Positions 9,101-18,317 of a stretch of 64,000 nucleotides of DNA are shown piece by piece. Where the stretch lies: positions 1 through 64,000 of the forward strand of contig CAMYUW010000003.1 in assembly GCA_947302275.1 (NCBI GenBank). The letters run 5' to 3'. The DNA is from an uncultured Prevotellaceae bacterium. GTDB taxonomy: Bacteria > Bacteroidota > Bacteroidia > Bacteroidales > Muribaculaceae. The notes beneath the pieces were generated by a model, which ran no database searches, had not been told where the DNA came from, and saw only the letters and a list, made by a program, of their open reading frames with translations. How positions within the stretch are numbered: the stretch's first letter is position 1; the number at the start of each line of letters is the position of its first letter. The translations under genes and the position numbers were made by a program.

Positions 9101-10376
9101 ACCCTCGGTTGATTACGCTCAGCGTCCGCTGGAAGGTCCGATTACCGTCTATATCTTCCGTACCGGATCGGCCATCCCCTTGATGACATTTGAGAACGTG
9201 GAACCTGGTCAGCACATCGAGTGGGCTGACGAGCAACCCATGCACGGCAGCAACTCCTATGTCATCGTTGCCGAGAACGAGTACGGCCGCGGTAAGGCTA
9301 CGACCGTTGATATCTTTGCTGGCGTTGACATTCCCGCAGCCGTTGAGAACTTCTGGATCCGCGGCAACGAAGACAACCAGAAGGCCGTCCTCACCTGGGA
9401 CGCTCCGTCGGAGGTAGGTGTCAATGGCGGCGTTGTTGACGAATCACTGGAGTACATCATCGTCGAGTATAATCCCAATGGCACGACTCCCGAGGAGCAG
9501 GTAATCGTCATCGGCTCAACCACCGAGACCACCTTTACCGTTGACCGCGAACCGACCGACGAAATGATAATGTACTACTATGGTGTTATCACCTCGACCT
9601 CGGCTGGCGTGGGACAAGCTGTCCTGGATGACATTATCCTGGGTCAACTGAAGCCCGTTCCCTTCTATGAGCCATTTGAGAACGGCATCCTCTCAACCAC
9701 TGGTTGGATGACCGAGGGTGATGTGGCCAACTACGGCACCGTCTGGAACATTCTTAACGACAACGACGAGATGACCTCTCAAGATGGCGACAACGGCTAT
9801 GCCCTGTGCTACAACGGTAACTACTACAGTAGCTATCACTGGGCAGACCTTGTTTCACCCAAGGTGAAATTTGAGGCCGACAAGGAGTACACGCTCTCGT
9901 TCTGGGTTTACATGGGATATAGCTCCAGTGCGGATGTCATGCCCACCCTGGTAGTATCGCAGAGCATGGACGATAACCCCTACGAGGAACTCTTGACCAT
10001 CGACGTTACCGCAGGCAATGGCGAGTGGACGCTGTTCGAGATTCCGATGACTGGCGCCCAGTTAGCCAACTACGGCAAGGTAAGCTTCCGCGGCTACATG
10101 AGCATGATGAGCGAGCGCATCTGGCTCGACAACATCAGCATCACTGCCAAGGAAATCTCCAGCAGTGTGGATGAGTTGGCAGCCAAGCAGCAAATTACGG
10201 CCGTCAAGGGCGGCATCAGCATCGAGGGCTTCGAGGGTCAGCAAGTGCGCGTATTCACCGTCGATGGCCGCCAGGTTGATGCCTTCGTGGCCGATGGTCA
10301 CCGCAGCCTGTCGATGTCACCCGGCATCTACATCGTCACTGTGGGCAAGCAAGCCTACAAGGTGAGCGTCAAGTAA
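6186..10376 (+). CDS. Large secreted multidomain protein (FnIII-like and choice-of-anchor-J-like repeats) with T9SS type A sorting-like C-terminus
   Basis: Signal peptide; repeated TVPTTT-LNG-LT modules; C-terminus QQVRVFTVDGRQVD...SPGIYIVTVGKQAYKVSVK. Confidence 0.8.
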   Translation: MKKTRILLAVLALVSFMASAGEQSTTYTPAPKPVKQVVQTPQRAKMLSSREALSRKKAPSADQFQGLTMYVNLTNSNEWAGYGIGSVPYGIYSYTIGDGNGFQAHATDLRYNFMASAMGRDQLVGARPMEIFGSLNGVEYNGLSRTDFHEMWSQVYEQVDFSFIPSVMAYDVTSDVIYSIQYNSDLTGLNMAKWNPETRLFETYCPWPNNFQPLTLGFTPNGDMYCVGADGEFYTLDKADGMARQLFTLDAAPTLYVQGMGYEPHSGCFVWMAVTQQGTGIYAINPYDGSMSLIEELYNNEQAPTVFFEGNQAPDQAPAAISDLAFTFDGASTGGNITFTVPTTTYNGSPLTGNVNMSVWLDGEPIATYVSVAAGSQQSFSQEVSNDNHYVYVLLENEAGYSPVNCLYIYAGYDTPLPVTNVNFTVENGVSHLTWDAPAGGVNGGYLENVTYNVVRMPGNVLVAEGLSECEFSETLPTKMERYYYIVTPFNADGKRGDDAVSNAILTGSAFQAPYFDDFSDPSTRDLWTIVNANNDASQWGSEYTWQFNDYNGCWGIYTGPYNMGDDQESCDDYLISPGIEIEQGISYALIVNMRNTFANYKERVSLMVGTDPNDVSTFQVLASDEAYDVDGTLADWEADFQMEESGTYYFAVRVYTHREDNASGIFVYSMALNKLGKNEAPAEVTNLTITPDEDGEMVADVTFTVPTTTLNGEELTNPLTANVYRDGSETAVAQFPVMVGENALWTDNTVEGVGVHTYTVGISNESGEGKRVSAEAFIGVYTAPYTNTFDTEDDARFFVTVNDSSIYSTNEYRWLWYSYNQNLALGGYGYFVQHPVEKIWLYMPAIKLEKDMVYTYAFNWTYSSYNQTCPGYAGIGMAPDSTAQTIYPEQLPFTNYGEKVLVENEVIATETGKYYPSVLMVADVASSYISPSIDDISITLVGSAFAPYSVENLVAEHDKTGMLKVNFDFNAPSVDYAQRPLEGPITVYIFRTGSAIPLMTFENVEPGQHIEWADEQPMHGSNSYVIVAENEYGRGKATTVDIFAGVDIPAAVENFWIRGNEDNQKAVLTWDAPSEVGVNGGVVDESLEYIIVEYNPNGTTPEEQVIVIGSTTETTFTVDREPTDEMIMYYYGVITSTSAGVGQAVLDDIILGQLKPVPFYEPFENGILSTTGWMTEGDVANYGTVWNILNDNDEMTSQDGDNGYALCYNGNYYSSYHWADLVSPKVKFEADKEYTLSFWVYMGYSSSADVMPTLVVSQSMDDNPYEELLTIDVTAGNGEWTLFEIPMTGAQLANYGKVSFRGYMSMMSERIWLDNISITAKEISSSVDELAAKQQITAVKGGISIEGFEGQQVRVFTVDGRQVDAFVADGHRSLSMSPGIYIVTVGKQAYKVSVK

Positions 10377-10400
10377 CTACTCAAAGTTTAGACTTTATCT

Positions 10401-10434
10401 CAAGGGTTGGGCGCCTGAACGGCACTCAACCCTT
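10401..10434 (+). terminator. Stem-loop between convergent genes
   Basis: CAAGGGTTG...CAACCCTTG. Confidence 0.65.
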
Positions 10435-10456
10435 GTTGATAAATATTAGCAGACAA

Positions 10457-11716
10457 TTATCGTTTACAGAAGTAGGTTTTCAGCTTGCTGAAGTCAATGT
10501 TCTGATACAGGAAACACAGACTGGAGAACCAGCAAACCAGCAAGGCACGCATGGTGATGAAAAAATGAGTGTAGGAATGATGCGCAACCACGAAATACCA
10601 TAGCGGTGTCAACATAGCGACAAACAGCAATACGGAATAGTTCTTCAGAACATTGCGACCTTTTGAGAAAATGATAGCAGGTATCGCCAGCACAGCTACG
10701 ATGCCCCATCGCATCAGACCATTGGCCGACATGAGGGACCATCTGGACAGGAACAAGTCAAGCATCTTCTTCCAGAACGCCTGCACCGGTTCAGTATCTT
10801 GACCGATGGTATGAATCTGTACAAACAGCGTCACTTCTTCCAGGGGATTATAGCCTGCCAACAGATAGGCCATAACCCATTTGGATGCCCACATTAGGCT
10901 GTAGCCCGCGAGCCAAGCCAAGCACAGTGCAAATACCGCCCGCATCCGGCAAAGCCTTTCATCCTTGAGCACCATGATAGTCAAGGGTACGCCCAGAGTC
11001 ATGACGGGTGTGGTAAAGAAATCCAGGAACGAAGTTACAGCCCCGATTGCAAAGAAGCAAAGCACTAAACGATGCCATGTGGCACTCAACCAGCCGAAGC
11101 CCAACAATGCGATTACGCTCACAAGCGTGATATAATAGCACGTCGAGAATTGCAGCGACCAGGGCAACACCCCCGAGTGTACCATGAACATCGACACGGC
11201 AAAACAAATGGGAATACCCAGGGACAGCCGGCGTGCCATCAGGGTCAGCGCCGTGATGAGCAATATGGCCAGCATGATGCCGTTCAGCACGCGAATCTTG
11301 CCATAATCCATCAGCGCGAGCAGGGGACGTAAGAACACCTGATATCCGTGCCAGTATTTGCCATATTCGGTCGGTTCGAGAGTCATCTTGCCGTCGGCAA
11401 GATGACTCATCGTGACAACCATGTTGGCATCATCGCGATAACGGTAATTGCGCATGGCGGCATCAACAGGATGGGATGCGTCAGCACAATAGGCGACATT
11501 GAGCATGTAGCAGTCGGTAAAATTATCTACCAGCACGCTGCCGTCCAGCGACGTCTTGTCAGGATAAACGCCTTCTGCGGTAAAAATCTTCACCGAACTC
11601 TTGAACTGGGGCTCAATGGCATCGCGTGGAATGAGATGTACAGCAATCACCAGCACCGTGAACAAGGCAAGCAGCACAAGGTGAAGAAGGACTATGGAAG
11701 GTATCAGTTTTTTCAT
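10457..11716 (-). CDS. Polytopic membrane protein, unknown function
   Basis: 419 aa, multiple hydrophobic segments. Confidence 0.7.
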   Translation of the reverse strand: MKKLIPSIVLLHLVLLALFTVLVIAVHLIPRDAIEPQFKSSVKIFTAEGVYPDKTSLDGSVLVDNFTDCYMLNVAYCADASHPVDAAMRNYRYRDDANMVVTMSHLADGKMTLEPTEYGKYWHGYQVFLRPLLALMDYGKIRVLNGIMLAILLITALTLMARRLSLGIPICFAVSMFMVHSGVLPWSLQFSTCYYITLVSVIALLGFGWLSATWHRLVLCFFAIGAVTSFLDFFTTPVMTLGVPLTIMVLKDERLCRMRAVFALCLAWLAGYSLMWASKWVMAYLLAGYNPLEEVTLFVQIHTIGQDTEPVQAFWKKMLDLFLSRWSLMSANGLMRWGIVAVLAIPAIIFSKGRNVLKNYSVLLFVAMLTPLWYFVVAHHSYTHFFITMRALLVCWFSSLCFLYQNIDFSKLKTYFCKR

Positions 11717-11740
11717 AACGCCTGGTCAGCTAGGGATAGG

Positions 11741-12397
11741 TCACAATGCGCCTTGCTCGATGCGGACACAGATGCGCTCGATCATGGCATCATTCTTATC
11801 CTTTCCCGGATGGTAACCCGCTTTTAGACTGGCTCCAAAGAATTTGCTGAACGTTTGCCAGAACCCGGCGCGGAACTTGCCCAGAAAGGCTTTCAGGATG
11901 CTGTAGCTGCTCTGATTGGTCTCGCGATTGATTAGTTTAATCAGCATCTTGCCTTGACCCTTGGTCATTTTCTTCATCTGCGGTTTGTACTGGTTAAACA
12001 GCTCTTTCTCAAAGCGCTTGAGATAGGCCTGTTTCTGCTTTTCGGTCTGGTAGGTATCTATATACTCATAGGTCTCCAGCAGCGTGTTGCTGATGAGTTT
12101 GGCATAGGGGAGCGTCTTCTTGATGTCACGCACGGTCTTCCAGTAGTATTTCTCTTCTGCCTTGTTGCGGAAACGCTCTCGCGGATAGATGATGATGGGA
12201 TTAAAGACAATCATCGCCAGCGTGTCGCCAGTCGATGGCTCGATGAAGTGGTAGTAACCAGCAAATGTCTTCTGCAGCACCGAGGGCAACTCGATGTTGT
12301 CGAGCGGGTCATCCACAGCAGGGGCAGCGTGCGCCTGTACACCCGTTAATGCCGTCATGGCCACGGCGATAGCCAATATGAGGAATAGTCGTTTCAT
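11741..12397 (-). CDS. DUF4294-like secreted hypothetical protein
   Basis: ORF 11741-12439; MKRLFLILAIAVAMTALTG start at 12397 preferred; NPIIIYPRERFRNKAEEKYYWKTVRDIKKTLPYAKLI. Confidence 0.7.
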   Translation of the reverse strand: MKRLFLILAIAVAMTALTGVQAHAAPAVDDPLDNIELPSVLQKTFAGYYHFIEPSTGDTLAMIVFNPIIIYPRERFRNKAEEKYYWKTVRDIKKTLPYAKLISNTLLETYEYIDTYQTEKQKQAYLKRFEKELFNQYKPQMKKMTKGQGKMLIKLINRETNQSSYSILKAFLGKFRAGFWQTFSKFFGASLKAGYHPGKDKNDAMIERICVRIEQGAL

Positions 12398-12507
12398 CTG
12401 CGCGCGGCAAAAGTAGAACAAAGAAATGAATCCCAGCAAGTTTTTTAATATTTTTTAGATTATTAGGCGTGCCAACACGTTTTTTAACGACAAAGAACGC
12501 CCGAAGC

Positions 12508-13869
12508 TTACCGTAACGACCTAAAGAAATGGATAATCAAGGGTACGGCAAGGAGGAAGGCGAGCACGTCGCAGACGGCCTGGCAGATTTCCACACCTTT
12601 GAGGCCCAACCAATGAGGGAGAATGAGGATCAAGGGTATGAAGAAGATGCCGTTACGGGCAGCGGCGAGGATGTTGGCCGACAGGCTTTGGCCACTGGTC
12701 TGCAAGGTCATGTTGCAAACGGTGACCACCGCCGCCATGGGCAGGGCGACGAGTTGCCAGCGCAGGGCGACGGCGCCCACGGCAACAACCTCGGGGTCAT
12801 CGCGCAGGATATCCACCAGTTCCTCGGCAAACACGTAGGCAGGACCACACATCACAAACAGCACGGCCAAGTCGAGCAGAATGGTGAAATAAAAACCTTT
12901 GAGCAATCGCTTGTACAGGCCAGCGCCATAATTGAATCCACAGAAGGGCTGATAGCCCTGGCCGATGCCGATGATAATGGCAAAGATGATGAAGGCAAGC
13001 CTCGACACGATGGACATGCCGGCAATGGCCGCGTCGCCATACACGCCCGCCGCCACGTTGAGCATCAGGGTGGCGATGCTGGCGAGGGCCTGACGCGTGA
13101 GCGACGGCGTGCCGCCCTTGAGGATTTCTTGCTGGAAATGCCACTTGCGGGAGGATTGTGACAACTGGATGGGGATGTTCTCGCCCCGACGTGACATCAC
13201 CCACAAGACGATGAAACCGAACAACTGGCTCAGCACCGTGCCGATGGCGGTGCCCAAGATGCCCAGTCCAAAGGTGAACATGAACAACGGCACGAGCACC
13301 ACATTGAGCACAGCGCCCGATATCATGCCATACATCGCCTGGGTGGCGTTGCCCTGAAAACGCATCTGGTTGTTGATGACCATTGACGCGGTCATCAAAG
13401 GCGCGCCCAGCAGAATGACGCCCATGAACTGCATGGTGTAGGGCAGAATGGTGGGCGTGGAACCGAGGGCGATGGATAAGGGTTTAAGGAAAATCAGGCC
13501 CAGCACGGTAATGACCAAGCCGCAGATGATGCTGCCGACAAACGAGGTGGCGGCCATCTGACGAGCTTCGTCAAGGCGGCGTGCCCCCAAGTGCCGCGAC
13601 ATATAAGTGCCCGACCCTTGTCCAAACATGAAACCGATGGATTGGATAATCGCCATGACGGGGAACACCACGCCGACGGCGGCCGTTGCCTGGGTGTTGA
13701 TCAAGCCTACAAAATAGGTGTCCACCAGGTTATAGATGCTCGTGACAAGCATACTGATGACCGTAGGCACAGCCATCGCAGGAATTACGCGACGAACGGG
13801 TGCCGTGGTCAGGAACGTATAGTTGTCTTGCTTACGCATCGAGGCGGTCTTACTTTTTTGAGGGTGCAA
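12508..13869 (-). CDS. MATE family efflux transporter
   Basis: 453 aa; YNLVDTYFVGLINTQATAAVGVVFP; 12 TM architecture. Confidence 0.88.
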   Translation of the reverse strand: MHPQKSKTASMRKQDNYTFLTTAPVRRVIPAMAVPTVISMLVTSIYNLVDTYFVGLINTQATAAVGVVFPVMAIIQSIGFMFGQGSGTYMSRHLGARRLDEARQMAATSFVGSIICGLVITVLGLIFLKPLSIALGSTPTILPYTMQFMGVILLGAPLMTASMVINNQMRFQGNATQAMYGMISGAVLNVVLVPLFMFTFGLGILGTAIGTVLSQLFGFIVLWVMSRRGENIPIQLSQSSRKWHFQQEILKGGTPSLTRQALASIATLMLNVAAGVYGDAAIAGMSIVSRLAFIIFAIIIGIGQGYQPFCGFNYGAGLYKRLLKGFYFTILLDLAVLFVMCGPAYVFAEELVDILRDDPEVVAVGAVALRWQLVALPMAAVVTVCNMTLQTSGQSLSANILAAARNGIFFIPLILILPHWLGLKGVEICQAVCDVLAFLLAVPLIIHFFRSLR

Positions 13870-13894
13870 AGGTACAAAAAAACTTGCCTAAATG

Positions 13895-13985
13895 CTGATT
13901 TGAAGACAAGAAATTCAATCCAGGCATCCGAACACTTCATCAAAAACTACGAATTACGCGAATTTAACTAATTGGCATCCGCATT
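13895..13985. repeat. About 90-bp dispersed intergenic repeat, copy 1
   Basis: Reverse complement resembles 31231-31324. Confidence 0.65.
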
Positions 13986-14017
13986 CAATTATTACGAATT
14001 TGACTGACGCACGCTAG

Positions 14018-14039
14018 GAGACGCAAAATTTTGCGTCTC
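14018..14039. repeat. REP-like perfect palindrome GAGACGCAAAATTTTGCGTCTC
   Basis: Perfect 22-bp palindrome; near-identical copy at 54830-54851. Confidence 0.7.
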
Positions 14040-14208
14040 TACAGGGCTTCAGGCTAAAAATTGTTCAAGTTGTTTAAGTTGTTTTTTAATTGAAAACAAG
14101 AAGTACAAGATGTGCAATTTATTGATTATTAAATAATTATATTGTATTTGTTGTATTTATTGTCTTCCTTTTTTACAGTGTGCGGAAGCCAACTAAGGGA
14201 CTAGAGAC

Positions 14209-14916
14209 TCACAGTATTGTTTTCTGGTTATCGTGGTCAAGTTGCAGGAGCCAGTTGATGCCCTTGACGACGCGCAGGGGCGGATTCTTGAAGTGGTTGC
14301 CGGGGTTGAGTTCAAATTTGGAGGGGATGCCACGCTCGGCCAGTAGGTCAGCCATGGCACGGGTGCGCTCGCCGACGGTTTGCAGCACGGCATTGCGCGC
14401 CGTGCTCTCCTGCTCGCCCACCGAGAGGTAGGCACCCTGCAAGGGCGCTACCAGTTGGTGCTCATGGGCATACTCCAGCCAACCAGGATACCACATCGAG
14501 CCCGAGGCCGACAGGATGCGCGTGAACAAGTCGGTCTGAAAAGCCGTCCATACGGCGAACAGGCCCGCCAGTGAATAGCCTGCCAGGCAACGCCACGCGG
14601 GTGGCGCGTCAAGCAGTCGCTCGACCTGGGGCACGACCTCACCTGTGAGTAATGGTAGCAGTTCAGGAGCGCCACCCGTGAAGCGGTCATCCCGTGAAAC
14701 GACAGTCTCCACCGCCCACGGCGACAATTCCTGATTCCAATGCAGGCCACTGATGGTCACCAAATTAAACCCGCTGCAATCCACCTGCTTGCAGGCATCC
14801 AGCAGCAACTGCCCATTCTCATGATAATCAATCGAATAGACCAGCGGTGCACTGCCCTGCACCAACTGATACAGGCACACCCTGCGGTGACCAAATTGTA
14901 ATTCCTTGATTTCCAT
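14209..14916 (-). CDS. Alpha/beta hydrolase, putative esterase
   Basis: GYSLAGLFAVW nucleophile elbow, SGSMWYPGW, C-terminal GNHFKNP histidine. Confidence 0.75.
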   Translation of the reverse strand: MEIKELQFGHRRVCLYQLVQGSAPLVYSIDYHENGQLLLDACKQVDCSGFNLVTISGLHWNQELSPWAVETVVSRDDRFTGGAPELLPLLTGEVVPQVERLLDAPPAWRCLAGYSLAGLFAVWTAFQTDLFTRILSASGSMWYPGWLEYAHEHQLVAPLQGAYLSVGEQESTARNAVLQTVGERTRAMADLLAERGIPSKFELNPGNHFKNPPLRVVKGINWLLQLDHDNQKTIL

Positions 14917-14976
14917 TATCGCAAAATTACAAAATAATCGCTACCTTTGCCGTAAAGAACACAGTTTTTTCGTGCT

Positions 14977-15090
14977 ATGACAATACACATTAAACAACTT
15001 CCCTGGTGGAAATGGACCCTGCTGCTGATTGGCACCATTGTGCTTGCCTTAATCGGTTATGCCGATATGCCTAATCATCACCCACGCTAA
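14977..15090 (+). CDS. Small single-pass membrane protein (37 aa)
   Basis: Reads MTIHIKQLPWWKWTLLLIGTIVLALIGYADMPNHHPR; TACCTTTG -7 element at 14942-14949. Confidence 0.5.
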   Translation: MTIHIKQLPWWKWTLLLIGTIVLALIGYADMPNHHPR

Positions 15091-15144
15091 GGCGCCAAAC
15101 ATAATGCATAAATGATCAAACAAAATTGAAAACCCATTATAATA

Positions 15145-16419
15145 ATGACCAAACAAGCTGACTTTACCGAAGTGCTGGACGTAGCCGCGAAGGCGGGACA
15201 CATCCTACTGGAGAACGGAGCAGAAATCTCACGCGTGGAGGATATCATGAGCCGTATCGCATCACATTATGGTGTGGATTCGGGCAACTTCTATGTGCTC
15301 TCAAACGGCATATTCACCACAGGTCATGCCAATAAGGTTTCAAAGTCGGGAGGGCAGGCTTCCACCTACGCCAACGTGGAATTCATCCCCATCAAGGGCA
15401 TCCAACTGTCTAAAGTGGTAGCCGTGAACCGCCTGAGCTATGATATCGCCAATGGGAAAACAGGATTGGCCGAAGCGCGTGAACGTCTGGATAGTATCTG
15501 CTCGGCGGCGCCTAAACCGGCATGGGAACAGATTTTGGGCTCTGGAATAGGTGCAGCAGGCTTCTGTGCCGTGTTTGGCGGAGGATGGGTTGAGTGTGGG
15601 GTCGCCCTTGTCGTGGGACTGCTACTGTATGGCTTTGTGATGGGCGTGAGCAGTCGTTATTTTTCAAAGATTGTCAGCGGTGTCTGCAATGCCTTTTTGG
15701 CCACCATACTCTGCATTCTCGCATGGCGAATAGGCTCTGGCCTTAGCCTTGCCAACATCATCATTGGAGCCATCATGCCGCTGATACCTGGTGTGCCCTT
15801 TATCAATGGCGTTCGTGACCTGGCCAACTCAGACTATCTCGCCGGTTTTACACGGCTCACCGATGCGATGCTCGGTTTCTTCTGCATCGCCGTCGGAGTG
15901 TCGCTCGCTTTTATTCTTGACGGGTCTATACACAGCGGTGTGGCCAATCTCAGCATGGTGGTCAGCCCAGAGACTGCCAGCCTATTTTGGCAAGTGATTG
16001 CTGCCTTTACCGGTACAGCAGCTTTTGCACTGCTGTTCGGCATCGACCGTGAGCACTATGTGCCTGCTGGCGTGATTGGTGCCATCGGGTGGGCGCTTTA
16101 CCTGATTCTTGTGCGCCAGTTTGGTGCATCGCCCACGGGTGCCACTTTTGCGGCATCTACACTGGTCTGCATCGTGTCTCGCTTCGCTGCTATCCCCTTC
16201 CGCATTCCGGCCCAGGGATTTCTCCTTTGCGGCATCTTCCCGTTGGTGCCGGGAGCCGGCATTTTCTGGTTTACTTATTACCTTACCGACGAGCAGTTCA
16301 ACCTCTCGTTACAGAGCGGGTGGGTGGCCAGCAAAATCGCCATGGCCATTGTCTTGGGCATCATTTTGGCGATGGAACTGCCGCAGCGCCTTTTCTCCCA
16401 CAACCACATGACCCATTAA
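15145..16419 (+). CDS. Threonine/serine exporter family protein (ThrE-like)
   Basis: 424 aa; AKAGHILLENGAEISRVEDIMSRI N-domain and C-terminal LVPGAGIFW domain. Confidence 0.85.
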   Translation: MTKQADFTEVLDVAAKAGHILLENGAEISRVEDIMSRIASHYGVDSGNFYVLSNGIFTTGHANKVSKSGGQASTYANVEFIPIKGIQLSKVVAVNRLSYDIANGKTGLAEARERLDSICSAAPKPAWEQILGSGIGAAGFCAVFGGGWVECGVALVVGLLLYGFVMGVSSRYFSKIVSGVCNAFLATILCILAWRIGSGLSLANIIIGAIMPLIPGVPFINGVRDLANSDYLAGFTRLTDAMLGFFCIAVGVSLAFILDGSIHSGVANLSMVVSPETASLFWQVIAAFTGTAAFALLFGIDREHYVPAGVIGAIGWALYLILVRQFGASPTGATFAASTLVCIVSRFAAIPFRIPAQGFLLCGIFPLVPGAGIFWFTYYLTDEQFNLSLQSGWVASKIAMAIVLGIILAMELPQRLFSHNHMTH

Positions 16420-16537
16420 GGCATAGTCGTTGTATTCAGAGGGAGATTTGCCAACAAAGAAAAAAACTTCAAAATCTCATTATTTCAGAGAATTATGATT
16501 TAAATTTGCAGTCAATAACAAATTAATATTACTCAAA

Positions 16538-17101
16538 ATGAAAAAGTTTTTTTATTTATGCCTATTGTTGGCCTGTGTTGGTTGCGTATCCAACACTGAT
16601 AAGGGTTCCGAAGATGCATCGAAAGAAATCACCAAGACATTTGAAGATTTCGGGTTCTCGATTGCTGCACCATGCGATTTCAAGGCTTTACCACCTGTTG
16701 AGGATGGTGATACTACTAACTATGTGTTTGAAGGAATAGAGGGCGATTACCCTAATAACGCGACTCAATTCCTTATTGTGGTTAAAAAGACTCCGAGAGT
16801 TTTTGAAGAGTTATCAGAAGCGGAGCAAAACGAGCAGATGGATAAGATCAAGACTTCAGACTTCCCGGAAGTTCCAGGTTATCCCGCAAGCTATACCAAT
16901 GTTGAGAAAGTTTCATTCTCAGACCATAAATATCCTGGTTACGTAGGTGATAACGGTTATGTAGGTATGTATAGTCGCACAGTAGAGTTCAATAAAGGTA
17001 GATACATCATCTCTCTGACAGTTATGGCCGACTCTTCTAAACAAGAGGCTGTACGTCAAAAATACGATAGATTCACCAGCAGTTTCAAAGTGATCGAATA
17101 A
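16538..17101 (+). CDS. Lipoprotein, unknown function
   Basis: Lipobox LLLACVGCVSN; 187 aa. Confidence 0.7.
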   Translation: MKKFFYLCLLLACVGCVSNTDKGSEDASKEITKTFEDFGFSIAAPCDFKALPPVEDGDTTNYVFEGIEGDYPNNATQFLIVVKKTPRVFEELSEAEQNEQMDKIKTSDFPEVPGYPASYTNVEKVSFSDHKYPGYVGDNGYVGMYSRTVEFNKGRYIISLTVMADSSKQEAVRQKYDRFTSSFKVIE

Positions 17102-17127
17102 ACTCAGGACATTGTCTGTTACGCATC

Positions 17128-17170
17128 AAGGCGGTTACCGTGCTGATTCCCAGAGTACGATAACCGCCTT
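17128..17170 (+). terminator. Stem-loop after the lipoprotein gene
   Basis: AAGGCGGTTA...TAACCGCCTT. Confidence 0.6.
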
Positions 17171-17269
17171 AAACTAACAATTATTACTGTCCGGAAAATT
17201 TTTCGGTTTTGTCATCATTATGACTGATCTTATCGCCCTGCGGGCCATAGCCCGATTTTTATTAATTGA

Positions 17270-17639
17270 TGTCCGGGGAAAGTTTTTCAACATCGGCATA
17301 ATTCACTATATATGAATCAAATAAACATTTCTGCCTTATCATGGGCTTGGCTTTTGCCTCGAAGAGGCAGGTCGGGTCGTAGACTCGACTTTTATGGGAA
17401 ACACCATGCAAGCTCATCGAAGATGAGCGCAGCTTGGTGGCAGCCATATCAAGTGGAAAGTGCGTCGAAGACGAACTTCTACATCCGCCAGAATCTTGTC
17501 AATCACAAAGTTCCTCTTCGAGGCACTTGCAATGTTCTGCTCATGGACCAAGCTGCAAACCTCTTCGAGGTTTTTGCATGGTCTTTCATATTGAAATCGG
17601 TTCTTCGAACCGCTAACATCTACGATGTTTCCCCGGACA
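17270..17639. mobile_element. MITE-like nested-hairpin element, copy 2
   Basis: Exact TGTCCGGGGAAA/TTTCCCCGGACA termini; hairpins at 17355-17369, 17371-17389, 17412-17428, 17458-17478, 17508-17528, 17554-17578, 17598-17612, 17615-17629. Confidence 0.75.
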
Positions 17640-17816
17640 ACAATAATATTTATTATGGCAATAGGCTGGATTGTTACAGTTTATGAATGCGGTTACCATG
17701 GATCTTTTGATGGCATTTTTTAATTGTTCAGCAAAAAAAGTGGGGTTTCGTGTTAAAAAACGGGTGGGTTGTGTGTTATTATAGTGTAACATCAAAACAG
17801 AGAACGAAAACAACTG

Positions 17817-18317
17817 ATGACGATAGACGCATTTGAGAACAAGGCTACTAGGCTTAGGCAATTGGCACTGCAAGCGGCCGCTGCAGCGGGTGCCGACGCC
17901 GACACAGCCGAGGACATCGCCCAAGAGACGATGGCCCGCCTATGGCAAATGCGTGACGATCCCCGCCTCTACAATCCCGAGGGCTATGCCACGGTGATTG
18001 CACGCCACCTGGCGCTGAATCAGCAACGCCACAAGCCGCCGCTCCCGCTCGATGAGCGGCAGGCCTCCACCCAGACCAGTCCCTCACCGCTTGAAATCAT
18101 CGTGCAACGCGAGGACGAGCAATGGCTGCAAGAGCGCATCCGCAAGCTGCCGCCCACCCAACACGCGGTGCTGCACATGCGACAAGTGGAACACCGCACC
18201 AGTGTCCAGATTGCCAAAATATTGGGCATCAAGGAAGCAAGCGTGAACACACTGTTGGCAAGGGCACGACGACAACTGCTTGAAGAAATACGTCAATATA
18301 GAAACCAAGGACAATGA
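17817..18317 (+). CDS. RNA polymerase sigma-70 family (ECF-like) factor
   Basis: DIAQETMARLWQ and C-terminal LPPTQHAVLHMRQVEHRTSVQIAKILGIKEASVNTLLARARRQL. Confidence 0.88.
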   Translation: MTIDAFENKATRLRQLALQAAAAAGADADTAEDIAQETMARLWQMRDDPRLYNPEGYATVIARHLALNQQRHKPPLPLDERQASTQTSPSPLEIIVQREDEQWLQERIRKLPPTQHAVLHMRQVEHRTSVQIAKILGIKEASVNTLLARARRQLLEEIRQYRNQGQ

